Source: Candidatus Sabulitectum sp. (GTDB taxonomy: Bacteria > Fermentibacterota > Fermentibacteria > Fermentibacterales > JCC-6). From it: a stretch of DNA of 61,626 bases. Under the pieces are notes generated by a model that made no database searches, was not told the DNA's origin, and worked only from the letters and a program-made list of their open reading frames with translations. The stretch lies in the NCBI GenBank assembly GCA_029938555.1, contig JAOZUR010000001.1, forward strand, positions 1 to 61,626, read 5' to 3'. The position numbers and the translations under genes were made by a program. This document shows positions 54,984 through 61,626 of this stretch, in pieces (the first letter of the stretch is position 1; each line of letters opens with the position of its first letter).

Positions 54984-55737
54984 ATACACGCCTTATTTCT
55001 GAAACTGAAAGTTTATCATCTAAGAATACATCAAAGCCATTAATCATTTCTTTCCCTTGGGCTACAACCAGCTTACTGTATCGATCGCTTAAAAACCTAC
55101 CAATTGAGCATTTAGTGTCCATGCCGATTACCCCGTTGGAAGAACCACACATTCCCAAGTCAGTAAGATATGCCGTTCCACCTGGCAATATCTGATCATC
55201 TGCCGTTTGAATATGCGTATGTGTTCCTACAAATACATTGACCCTACCGTCCAAAAAACGAGCCAGTGCTAATTTTTCACTTGTAGCCTCTGCATGAAAA
55301 TCAACAATACGAACATCCGCCTCAGTGGTGGAAATAATTCTGTCTGCAATCTTAAAAGGACAGTCTCCTTTAAAATCAGTAAAGATCCTTCCTTGAAGAT
55401 TGATAACTTGCACAGATATACCTTTTACAACAACAGTAACATGGCCTTTTCCAGGTTTGTTCGCTGGATAATTAGCTGGACGAAGGATTACAGAATCGGG
55501 CTCTGATAATATAGGAATTATTGACGCTTTCTTCCAGATATGATTACCTGAAGTTATTACATCCGCTCCAGCAAGAATAAGATTCTGACTTATTTCTGGG
55601 TTAATTCCATATCCACCGGCAGCGTTTTCACCATTTACCACAATAAAGTCATATTTGTTTTTTACCCTTTTCAAATACTCAATTACTGTTTCCCTACCAG
55701 GTCTTCCAACCACATCTCCAAGTACCAGAATACGCAT
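54949..55737 (-). CDS. ymdB: YmdB-family metallophosphoesterase
   Basis: This 262-residue phosphoesterase of the YmdB/TIGR00282 type has conserved metal ligands: GDVVGRPGR at the start, NGENAAGGYG, ITSGNHIWK (GNH), DFHAEATSEK and VGTHTHIQTADDQ. In Bacillus the homologue is a cyclic-nucleotide phosphodiesterase affecting biofilm and motility decisions and lies next to rny, as here. AAGG lies 5 bases before the ATG, and the gene begins 2 bases after the rny stop. Confidence 0.93.
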   Translation of the reverse strand: MRILVLGDVVGRPGRETVIEYLKRVKNKYDFIVVNGENAAGGYGINPEISQNLILAGADVITSGNHIWKKASIIPILSEPDSVILRPANYPANKPGKGHVTVVVKGISVQVINLQGRIFTDFKGDCPFKIADRIISTTEADVRIVDFHAEATSEKLALARFLDGRVNVFVGTHTHIQTADDQILPGGTAYLTDLGMCGSSNGVIGMDTKCSIGRFLSDRYSKLVVAQGKEMINGFDVFLDDKLSVSEIRRVYEYVQPIEDST

Positions 55738-55739
55738 GA

Positions 55740-57290
55740 TTACCTTGCTGTTTCCGAGGCTCTAAGCTCCCTGATTACAGTAACTTTTATCTGCCCTGGA
55801 TATTCCATTTCTTCTTCAATTTTCTTTGCAATCTGCCTTGACATATCAATAGCAGTTTCATCTGAAACAATTTCTGGCTTTACTGCAATTCTTAATTCTC
55901 GGCCTGCTTGTATGGCATAAGATTTTTTAACCCCTTCAAATGAGTCGGCGATAGTTTCAAGACGCCGCAATCGTTTAATATAAAGCTCAAGGGTTTCGCG
56001 TCTTGCACCAGGTCTAGCACTGCTAACAGCATCAGCTGCCTGAACAAGAATAGCATATAAACTACCTGGCTCAATTTCCTCGTGATGTGCGCCTATTGCA
56101 TTTGAAACTGTTTTAGGTTCATTAAATTTTCGAGCCAATTCCATACCTACAATAGCATGTGAACCTTCAATATCGTGATCAGTTGCTTTACCAATATCGT
56201 GAAGCAAGCCAACCCTGCGGGCCATTGCGGGATCTAAGCGAAGTTCGCTGGCCAGCAAACCACACATATGAGAAACTTCCAAGGAATGTTGATACATGTT
56301 TTGACCATAACTTGTTCTATATCTAAGTCTTCCTAAATGCCTGATAAGCTGTGGATGCAAACCAGTAACGCTGGCCTCCATAGCAAGTTCATTACCTAAT
56401 TTGCGTATTGTACGCTCCATCTCACTACGCACCTTTGCCACCACAGATTCTATTCGACCTGGATGTATTCGACCATCAGTAATCAATTTATCAAGAGAAA
56501 GTCTGGCAACTTCACGCCTTACTGGATCAAAACAAGACAAAACAACTGCCTCTGGTGTATCATCAATCACAACATCTACACCTGTAGCCTTCTCGAATGC
56601 CCTAATATTCCGACCTTCTCTGCCAATGATTCGACCTTTCATGTCGTCATTAGCTAGATTTACAACGGAAATGCAACTTTCGACCACATGGTTAGCTGCA
56701 CATCTTTGAATGGTGGTGGCAAGAATACTATTAGCCTTATCGTCTGCTGATCTCTCTGCTTCGTCAAGAATTCTTCTTGTGAGTTTGGCAGCTTCCATAT
56801 CTGTTTCTTCTCGAAGATTTGACAACAAAAGTTCACGAGCTTCCTCGCTTGACAGTTTTGCAACTTCCTCTAAGCGATTGTTGTGATCTTCAATAAGTTT
56901 GTTTGCCCTCTGATGCTTGGCAAGTAGTGCCTGTTCCATCTCACCAAGAGCAGACTCTTGTTGCTCAAGAGAGTCGGCTTTATTCTTCAAATTCTCTCTA
57001 TTTCTGTCAACCTGCTGAGAATGTCTGCTAATATTATTTTCTCTTTTATCAAGCTCAGATTGTTTGCGTCTAAGCTTTTCAAGTTCAACAGCACGCTCTT
57101 CAACAATTCTTTCACGACCCTCAAGAAGAGCCTCTTTTTTAAGTGATTCGACTTCTCTTTTAGAGTCTGCAAGAATTCGATCAGCTTCAGTTGAAGCCCC
57201 GCCAATCTCTCTGTTAACAAGCATTTTATGTAAGTAAAAACCCAAGGCGAATGCAAGTATGGAAGCAAGTATGGGTACAAGTATGTCCAT
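55740..57290 (-). CDS. rny: Ribonuclease Y
   Basis: RNase Y is a membrane-tethered endoribonuclease that starts mRNA decay. An N-terminal helix (about residues 4-22) is followed by a long charged coiled coil (to about 195), a KH domain (DDMKGRIIGREGRNIRAFE), and an HD domain with HDIGKATDHDIEGSHA (HD metal site) and AIGAHHEE. At 516 residues it is full length. GGAG and AAGGG lie 12 and 3 bases upstream of the ATG. A 110-base gap with potential RNA structure precedes it. Confidence 0.96.
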   Translation of the reverse strand: MDILVPILASILAFALGFYLHKMLVNREIGGASTEADRILADSKREVESLKKEALLEGRERIVEERAVELEKLRRKQSELDKRENNISRHSQQVDRNRENLKNKADSLEQQESALGEMEQALLAKHQRANKLIEDHNNRLEEVAKLSSEEARELLLSNLREETDMEAAKLTRRILDEAERSADDKANSILATTIQRCAANHVVESCISVVNLANDDMKGRIIGREGRNIRAFEKATGVDVVIDDTPEAVVLSCFDPVRREVARLSLDKLITDGRIHPGRIESVVAKVRSEMERTIRKLGNELAMEASVTGLHPQLIRHLGRLRYRTSYGQNMYQHSLEVSHMCGLLASELRLDPAMARRVGLLHDIGKATDHDIEGSHAIVGMELARKFNEPKTVSNAIGAHHEEIEPGSLYAILVQAADAVSSARPGARRETLELYIKRLRRLETIADSFEGVKKSYAIQAGRELRIAVKPEIVSDETAIDMSRQIAKKIEEEMEYPGQIKVTVIRELRASETAR

Positions 57291-57306
57291 AATCCCTTAT
57301 TTCTCC

Positions 57307-57384
57307 GTTTCAGGCGCAGGTACGCATTTATATTAATCGAATAAACAGCATATATACTCTGAAACCCTGCGGCACATTTCAAAG
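57307..57384 (-). ncRNA. Candidate structured RNA/leader between zapA and rny
   Basis: On the minus strand an 8-bp stem (57377-57384 with 57357-57364, one G-U) closes a 12-base loop. The loop contains CGCAGG (57366-57371), complementary to CCTGCG at 57315-57320, which would form a pseudoknot. An alternative GTTTCAG/CTGAAAC pairing (57359-57365 with 57307-57313) competes with both. Its position next to zapA recalls 6S RNA loci, and its position before rny suggests a leader; neither identity can be shown by eye. Confidence 0.35.
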
Positions 57385-57400
57385 TTCTGTTCTTCGAGGA

Positions 57401-57811
57401 CTAAGTCGGTTCCTTAATTTTACTTGAATTGGAATCGTGAAAAATAGTAGCGGCATTGATTTCAGTACTGTGATTATTATCACTAAATATACTTCTAGGA
57501 TGATCCGGCGGTGTATCCGTTCCATCGAGAACACTATCAATTTTGTCTGCTAGTTGAGACAAGAAGATATGATGATTATCTTCCATTTCCTCCAGTTGCC
57601 TGGTTTTGGTAAATAATTCATCAGTTATGTTCAACGACGCAAGAATAGCAACCTTGGCAGTAGAAGTCATGGAAACATTTCCAGTCATCTGCCTCATGCG
57701 CATATCAAGAAAATGGGCGATCTCTGCAATATAAGCTGGATCGCCCTCACCTCTTATAGAATACTCACGGCCATTTATGTTCACCCTGGTTGTATCAGGA
57801 CGCTCAGTCAT
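57401..57811 (-). CDS. zapA: Cell division protein ZapA-like
   Basis: ZapA binds and bundles FtsZ at the division ring. The N-terminal ~95 residues fit the family: VNINGREYSIRGEGDPAYIAEIAHFLDMRM, then AKVAILASLNITDELF and a coiled-coil segment (core motifs given, not the whole stretch). The last ~40 residues are a polar low-complexity tail that the family usually lacks. The start overlaps the upstream coiled-coil gene by 8 bases. A zapA-rny neighbourhood is common. Confidence 0.85.
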   Translation of the reverse strand: MTERPDTTRVNINGREYSIRGEGDPAYIAEIAHFLDMRMRQMTGNVSMTSTAKVAILASLNITDELFTKTRQLEEMEDNHHIFLSQLADKIDSVLDGTDTPPDHPRSIFSDNNHSTEINAATIFHDSNSSKIKEPT

Positions 57812-58091
57812 TAGTACTGTTTCTCTGCTGATCTCTCAATTTTTCCAATTTCTCAAGCAAAGCATCCAATCCCTGCTTCAACTCCTGCCGTTCATGCAGA
57901 AGTCTCGCATAATGAATTCTGAGAAGATTATACCCCTCAGAATCGGCGTTACCTTTTTGGTACTCAACTCTATTCTCCAACTCATCAACACGAGAAAGAA
58001 GCCGCTTATTCTCTTCTACAGTAGAACTGTATTTAAGAATTAGTCTATCAACGGTCTCTTTTAATCTGTCAGATGCGCTGGCTATAGGCAA
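57804..58091 (-). CDS. Small coiled-coil protein (ZapB-like position)
   Basis: This 95-residue protein is almost wholly heptad-patterned (LKETVDRLILKYSS, ENKRLLSRVDELENRV, LLHERQELKQGL.ALLEKLEKL), so it should form a coiled coil. The TTG start has AAAGGAGG 7 bases upstream, a strong ribosome site. Its place directly before zapA suggests a division-ring partner comparable to ZapB, but there is no sequence proof. Confidence 0.75.
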   Translation of the reverse strand: MPIASASDRLKETVDRLILKYSSTVEENKRLLSRVDELENRVEYQKGNADSEGYNLLRIHYARLLHERQELKQGLDALLEKLEKLRDQQRNSTND

Positions 58092-58108
58092 CGCAAAGCC
58101 TCCTTTAT

Positions 58109-58465
58109 CTATTGAAGACCCTTCCGGGCAACCTCAACAACTTTGCCAAAAGCCATGGGATCTTTAACTGCAAGATCTGCTAACATCTTTCTGTCAATAA
58201 GAACCCCAGCCTTAGTAAGCCCATTAACAAGTACGCTATATGATATACCATGCTCGCGAGCAGCAGCGTTTATTCTTGTTATCCAGAGCGCTCTAAAATT
58301 TCTCTTTTTATTTCTTCTATCTCTGTACTGATACTCAAGTGCTTTTTTGTTGGCGTCCGCTGCAACTGTATACAGTTTTCTTCTTCCACCAACATTACCT
58401 TTAGCTGCCTGAAGTACCTTTTTGTGCCTTTTATGCCTGGCAACGGCATTTCTTACCCTACTCAT
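58109..58465 (-). CDS. rplT: 50S ribosomal protein L20
   Basis: L20 binds 23S rRNA early in large-subunit assembly. The start MSRVRNAVARHKRHKK, GNVGGRRKLY, YQYRDRRNKKRNFRALWI and INAAAREHG are diagnostic. The 118-residue length is normal. It is the third gene of infC-rpmI-rplT with GGGGG 7 bases upstream of the ATG. Confidence 0.98.
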   Translation of the reverse strand: MSRVRNAVARHKRHKKVLQAAKGNVGGRRKLYTVAADANKKALEYQYRDRRNKKRNFRALWITRINAAAREHGISYSVLVNGLTKAGVLIDRKMLADLAVKDPMAFGKVVEVARKGLQ

Positions 58466-58481
58466 TTTTTAGCCCCCATAG

Positions 58482-58676
58482 TTACTTAGGCAGGAGAACT
58501 CTCATACGCTTGGTATCAGAGGGTGACGCAATTCCTGCTGTGCGCAACTTGCGTTTCCGCTTGCTACTTTTTTTAGTTTTAATGTGTCCAGCATGACTGT
58601 GTCTAACACGAATCTTACCGGTTCCTGTCTTTTTAAAGCGCTTTGCAGCACCTTTGTGAGTCTTCATCTTGGGCAT
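58482..58676 (-). CDS. rpmI: 50S ribosomal protein L35
   Basis: L35 is a small basic large-subunit protein. [20 protein letters not shown] and the following HAGH...[11 protein letters not shown] are standard. 64 residues, full length. It sits between infC (20-base gap) and rplT (16-base gap). Confidence 0.97.
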   Translation of the reverse strand: MPKMKTHKGAAKRFKKTGTGKIRVRHSHAGHIKTKKSSKRKRKLRTAGIASPSDTKRMRVLLPK

Positions 58677-58696
58677 ATTGATCCCCGTCTCTTCTG

Positions 58697-59221
58697 CTAT
58701 TTTGTGTTCTTTTCCCGTTTTGGGGCTAGAATCATTGTAAGAAACCTGCCTTCCATAACAGGCTGTCTTTCTATTTGTGCAAGATCTTCCACATCAGCTG
58801 AAAGACGATTCAAAAGATCGTATCCTTGATCTTTGTAAACCATCTGGCGACCACGGAAAACCACTGTTGCCTTAACTTTGTGCCTAGACTTTAAAAACTC
58901 TCTGGCATGTTTCATCTTGAAATTGTAATCGTGGGTATCAGTATTTGGGCGGAATTTTACTTCCTTAAGGCCTCCGGAATGCTGCTTCTTTCTAGCTTCT
59001 CTTTCTTTCCGGTTAAGCTGATACCGATACTTACCATAATCCATAATACTGCAAACAGGCGGTTCACTACCTCCACTGATTTCAACAAGGTCAAGATTTG
59101 CCTCACCAGCCATTTTTAAGGCTCTGGCAAAATCTACCACACCTACATGCTCTCCATCCTGATCAATAAGCCTAACTTTCTGACTTCTGATCTCACCATT
59201 AACACGAGTGGTGTTTGCGAT
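58697..59221 (-). CDS. infC: Translation initiation factor IF-3 (AUC start)
   Basis: IF3 keeps 30S subunits free and proofreads start codons. From the first canonical in-frame start (GTG at 59140) the protein would lack the N-terminal domain; upstream codons read [19 protein letters not shown], the normal IF3 N-terminus. The only sensible start is ATC at 59221, with GGAGG 9 bases and AGAGGG 2 bases upstream, giving 174 residues, the usual length. A non-AUG start is expected because infC is autoregulated through IF3 discrimination against such codons (AUU in E. coli). The C-domain is clear ([25 protein letters not shown]). thrS ends 6 bases upstream. Confidence 0.94.
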   Translation of the reverse strand: MANTTRVNGEIRSQKVRLIDQDGEHVGVVDFARALKMAGEANLDLVEISGGSEPPVCSIMDYGKYRYQLNRKEREARKKQHSGGLKEVKFRPNTDTHDYNFKMKHAREFLKSRHKVKATVVFRGRQMVYKDQGYDLLNRLSADVEDLAQIERQPVMEGRFLTMILAPKREKNTK

Positions 59222-59227
59222 TTCCCT

Positions 59228-61165
59228 CTACCTCCGTTCCGGTAATTCAGGTCTGACACAGGCCTTAGTCACTAGTTCAAATGCCTGTTCTACAGACAAA
59301 GTACCAATGTCTCCTTCACCATGTCTGCGAACAGCAACTGTTTCAGACTCTGTTTCACGCTGACCGACAACAAACATGTATGGGACTTTGCCGGTCTCTG
59401 CATCTCTTATTCTATATCCAATTGTTTCACTGCGGTTATCAAGTTCACATCGCAAACCAGCTTCCACAGCCCTATTATACAAATTTTCCGCATAATCATT
59501 CTGTGCGGATGTGATGGGTAAGATAATAAGCTGGACAGGTGCAAGCCAACCGGGGAAATTTCCCGTGTAATGTTCGATAAGATTTCCAATGAATCTTTCC
59601 ACTGATCCGAACAATGCCCTGTGCACCATATACACCTTATGACTCAAACCATCTGAACCAATATACTCTAGATTAAATCTATCGGGAATATTAAAGTCAA
59701 ATTGAACAGTTGGTCCCTGCCAGTAGCGGCCAAGAGCATCCCTCAACTTGATGTCTATCTTAGGACCGTAAAATGCAGCTTCGCCTACAACTGTTTTATA
59801 ATTTTCACCCATATCATCAAGAGCTTTAGCAAGAAGCGGTTCGACTTTTGCCCAATCTTCCAGCTCGCCTGCATAATGATCAGGATCAGCTGGGTCCATA
59901 AGAGAAAGCTCAATCTGATATCCAAAATCAAACATTTTTAAGAAGTAAAGAGCAAATCTTACAACATCCTGAATTTCTGATACTATCTGTTCAGAAGTGC
60001 AAAAAATATGGCCATCATCCACAGTAAAGCCGCGAACTCTCATTAATCCATGCAAAGCTCCGCTACGCTCGTATCTGTAAACAGTACCAAGCTCAGCTAT
60101 GCGCATTGGCAGTTCTTTATAAGATCGTTGAGCATTTTTGTAAACAATAATATGACCTGGACAGTTCATGGGTTTCAAGGCGTATTCACCGTTTTCAACT
60201 TCAGTAAAATACATATTGTCTTTGTAATAACTGTAATGTCCAGAAGTTTTCCACAGTTCTACAGGTGCAATGTGTGGAGTACTAACAAGTTGATAACCCA
60301 TATGACGATGAGCGTCTTTCCACAGATTCTCAAGGTTTTCCTTTACTATAGTACCCTTGGGTAACCAGTAAACAAAACCTGGTCCGCCTAAACCTTTACT
60401 GGTAAATAGTTCTAGCTCTACACCAAGTTTGCGGTGATCTCTTTTTTTTGCTTCTTTTAAAAGATTAAGGTGTTGCTGTAAATTTTCTTTTGACGCGAAT
60501 GCCGTTCCGTATATTCTTGTAAGCATGTCATTCTCTTCACTGCCTCGCCAATATGCTCCAGCAACGCTGAGCAACTCAAAATTCGCAAGAAATTTAGTGG
60601 AAGGAACATGAGGGCCACGACAGAGATCAGTGAACCCTGCAAGAGTATAAACTGTTATAACCTCGTCTTTTTCTTGAATCTCTTTCAAAAGATCTAGTTT
60701 AAACTTTTGACCATCTTTCGAGAAAAGTGTGGAAGCTTCTTCGAAAGAAATTTCTTTTCTGGTGAAAGGAAGATTCTTTTTAATTAACCTTTTCATTCTT
60801 GAGCGAATCTTTTCCAGATCTTTATCACCCTTGAAGTCTGGAATATCCATGTCGTAATAAAAGCCATTTTCAATACTGGGCCCAATTCCGAATTTCGTGT
60901 CTGGATATAACTCTAAAACAGCAGCAGCCATTAAATGTGCTGTACTGTGCCGGAGTAAATCAAGGACTTCATCATTATCTGCTGTGAATATCTGAAGGCT
61001 ACCATCAGAGGATATTGGGTGTGATAAATCAAAAAATTTGCCATCAAGCCCATAAGCCATAGCTTTTTTAGCAAGCCCTCTGGAAATAGAAAGAGCTACT
61101 TCACTGCCGGTGGTTCCCAAAGCAATCTCTCTGGTACTATTGTCGGGCAACGATATGCGTATCAT
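59228..61165 (-). CDS. thrS: Threonyl-tRNA synthetase
   Basis: ThrRS charges tRNA-Thr. The full four-domain protein (645 residues) is present: TGS domain (MIRISLPDNSTREIALG...), editing domain with the HSTAHLMAAA and CRGPHVPSTK motifs, class II catalytic core (MNCPGHIIVYK, RYERSGALHGLMRVRGFTVDDGHIFC core), and the anticodon-binding domain (APVQLIILPIT...). AAAGGAG lies 9 bases before the ATG. The thrS-infC-rpmI-rplT order is conserved in bacteria. The leader to the upstream tRNA is only 42 bases, with no room for a T-box or operator like that of E. coli. Confidence 0.97.
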   Translation of the reverse strand: MIRISLPDNSTREIALGTTGSEVALSISRGLAKKAMAYGLDGKFFDLSHPISSDGSLQIFTADNDEVLDLLRHSTAHLMAAAVLELYPDTKFGIGPSIENGFYYDMDIPDFKGDKDLEKIRSRMKRLIKKNLPFTRKEISFEEASTLFSKDGQKFKLDLLKEIQEKDEVITVYTLAGFTDLCRGPHVPSTKFLANFELLSVAGAYWRGSEENDMLTRIYGTAFASKENLQQHLNLLKEAKKRDHRKLGVELELFTSKGLGGPGFVYWLPKGTIVKENLENLWKDAHRHMGYQLVSTPHIAPVELWKTSGHYSYYKDNMYFTEVENGEYALKPMNCPGHIIVYKNAQRSYKELPMRIAELGTVYRYERSGALHGLMRVRGFTVDDGHIFCTSEQIVSEIQDVVRFALYFLKMFDFGYQIELSLMDPADPDHYAGELEDWAKVEPLLAKALDDMGENYKTVVGEAAFYGPKIDIKLRDALGRYWQGPTVQFDFNIPDRFNLEYIGSDGLSHKVYMVHRALFGSVERFIGNLIEHYTGNFPGWLAPVQLIILPITSAQNDYAENLYNRAVEAGLRCELDNRSETIGYRIRDAETGKVPYMFVVGQRETESETVAVRRHGEGDIGTLSVEQAFELVTKACVRPELPERR

Positions 61166-61207
61166 TTACTCAAACTCCTTTCCATAGGTTTAATCAAAAA
61201 AATAGGC

Positions 61208-61284
61208 TGGTGGGCGATACTGGAGTCGAACCAGTGACCTCCTGCACGTCAAGCAGGCACTCTAACCAACTGAGCTAATCGCCC
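61208..61284 (-). tRNA. tRNA-Val (anticodon GAC)
   Basis: This is a complete cloverleaf of 77 bases including an encoded CCA end. The acceptor stem pairs GGGCGAT with ATCGCCC, the D-loop has AGCTCAGTTGGTTAGAG, the anticodon stem CCTGC/GCAGG holds loop TTGACGT (anticodon GAC), and the T-arm has GGTTCGACTCC. It lies 42 bases upstream of thrS in the same orientation and probably shares its promoter. Confidence 0.95.
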
Positions 61285-61320
61285 TATTCTACCCATCTGT
61301 ATAGTAAATACTTGCCGCCG

Positions 61321-61350
61321 ATAATATCCAATAAGAAGCTCACCTGTCAA
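61321..61350 (-). promoter_or_regulatory. Strong sigma70-type promoter for tRNA-Val-thrS operon
   Basis: On the minus strand a perfect TTGACA (61345-61350), an 18-base spacer and TATTAT (61321-61326) lie about 37 bases upstream of the tRNA 5' end, predicting a start near 61314. This is the best promoter match in the window. Confidence 0.75.
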
Positions 61351-61473
61351 GTGTTGAAAAATAAAAATTTAACCGAAAATACCTCATCGGCATTAACTAC
61401 TGTAACAATACCTTTTCTGTGTCGAACTCTATAGTCGATTTTTTAGGGATTAATCGATTGGATAATTTAGCCA

Positions 61474-61502
61474 TTGACTTAATACCTATGAACTGTTATT
61501 TA
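61474..61502 (+). promoter_or_regulatory. Possible promoter of the right-edge secreted protein gene
   Basis: TTGACT, a 17-base spacer and TATTTA face rightward. The predicted leader of about 65 bases contains two small hairpins (CGGG/CCCG at 61510-61523 and TGTCTG/CAGACA at 61539-61555) before the GGAG ribosome site. Confidence 0.4.
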
Positions 61503-61575
61503 TCGTGTGCGGGTAGATGCCCGTGGCTTATTATTAACTGTCTGGTATACAGACAAAAAATTTATGGAGTAAACT

Positions 61576-61626
61576 ATGAGATTTTTCTTAGTTCTTTTTG
61601 CTCTCGCAGCATTAGCATTCGCTTCT
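61576..61626 (+). CDS. N-terminus of a secreted protein (partial)
   Basis: The first 17 codons of a gene leaving the window read MRFFLVLFALAALAFAS, a typical signal peptide with a hydrophobic core and an AxA-like end. GGAG lies 6 bases before the ATG. Nothing can be said of the mature protein. Confidence 0.7.
   Translation, partial: MRFFLVLFALAALAFAS

Noticed and set aside
61166-61207. T-box or operator leader upstream of thrS
   Set aside because: Only 42 bases separate the tRNA from thrS and no T-box sequence or tRNA-like mimic is seen.
61539-61555. Hairpin TGTCTG/CAGACA near the right edge as a terminator
   Set aside because: The adjacent A-run would be a T-run only 5' of the hairpin on the minus strand, and on the plus strand it sits just before a ribosome site, so it is at most a leader hairpin.

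Overview
The window reads as a contiguous chromosomal segment of an uncultured Gram-negative bacterium of the FCB superphylum type. It is AT-rich by eye, and most of it is ordinary chromosome. Evidence for the affiliation: four large secreted proteins end in the roughly 80-residue C-terminal 'NPF...YD..GR.V...W.G....G.Y...' sorting-type domain; there is a lipoprotein with a 'CKEDTTGP' start; the left edge carries an outer-membrane-type C-terminus ending in Phe; and the type IIA topoisomerase pair is of the Bacteroidota ParC/ParE kind. A Fermentibacterota- or Cloacimonadota-like lineage would fit, but this is inference. TTG and GTG starts with good Shine-Dalgarno sequences are frequent.

Layout. 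1-9.5 kb: tail of an outer membrane protein, an MFS transporter, an orphan APS kinase (cysC), purC, and secreted or surface proteins (VCBS repeats, TolB-like lipoprotein, beta-helix protein, membrane-anchored SGNH hydrolase), followed by a decayed insertion-sequence transposase at 9.1-9.45 kb. 9.5-13.8 kb: parE-parC-nudix operon. 13.9-21.2 kb: a compact five-gene unit holding two B12-domain-type radical SAM proteins, a PEGA/SUMF1 membrane protein, an acyl-CoA ligase and a lipid/oligosaccharide flippase. It looks like an uncharacterised surface lipid or glycoconjugate pathway. 21.2-25.1 kb: a secreted C1 peptidase, a possibly leaderless glycosyltransferase, and a small STAS/SpoIIAA-like protein. 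25.3-30.3 kb: aspD-aspT (aspartate decarboxylation coupled to aspartate:alanine exchange), a membrane-anchored rhodanese and a Ca2+/cation antiporter.

30.3-40.4 kb (minus strand): hisS, a membrane SpoIIE phosphatase, an fRMsr-like GAF protein, an O-antigen-ligase-like protein, ackA, and a very large CotH/beta-helix/lamin-tail surface protein. 40.5-61.3 kb (minus strand): a long run of overlapping housekeeping genes starting from a strong promoter and tRNA-Val(GAC): thrS, infC (AUC start), rpmI, rplT, a coiled-coil protein, zapA, a candidate structured RNA, rny, ymdB, ispA, dxs, nadK, recN, a CDP-alcohol phosphatidyltransferase, smc, ftsY and an orphan ABC ATPase. It ends with a GGDEF/STAND/TPR signalling protein. 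The right edge starts another secreted protein on the plus strand.

How the parts fit: aspDT plus ackA point to fermentative or decarboxylative energy metabolism. The secreted, sorted proteins, flippase, ligase and glycosyltransferase indicate an elaborate cell surface. The most unusual items are the five-gene radical SAM unit, the GGDEF-STAND-pseudoSTAND-TPR protein that lacks a canonical start codon, and the potential pseudoknot RNA between zapA and rny.
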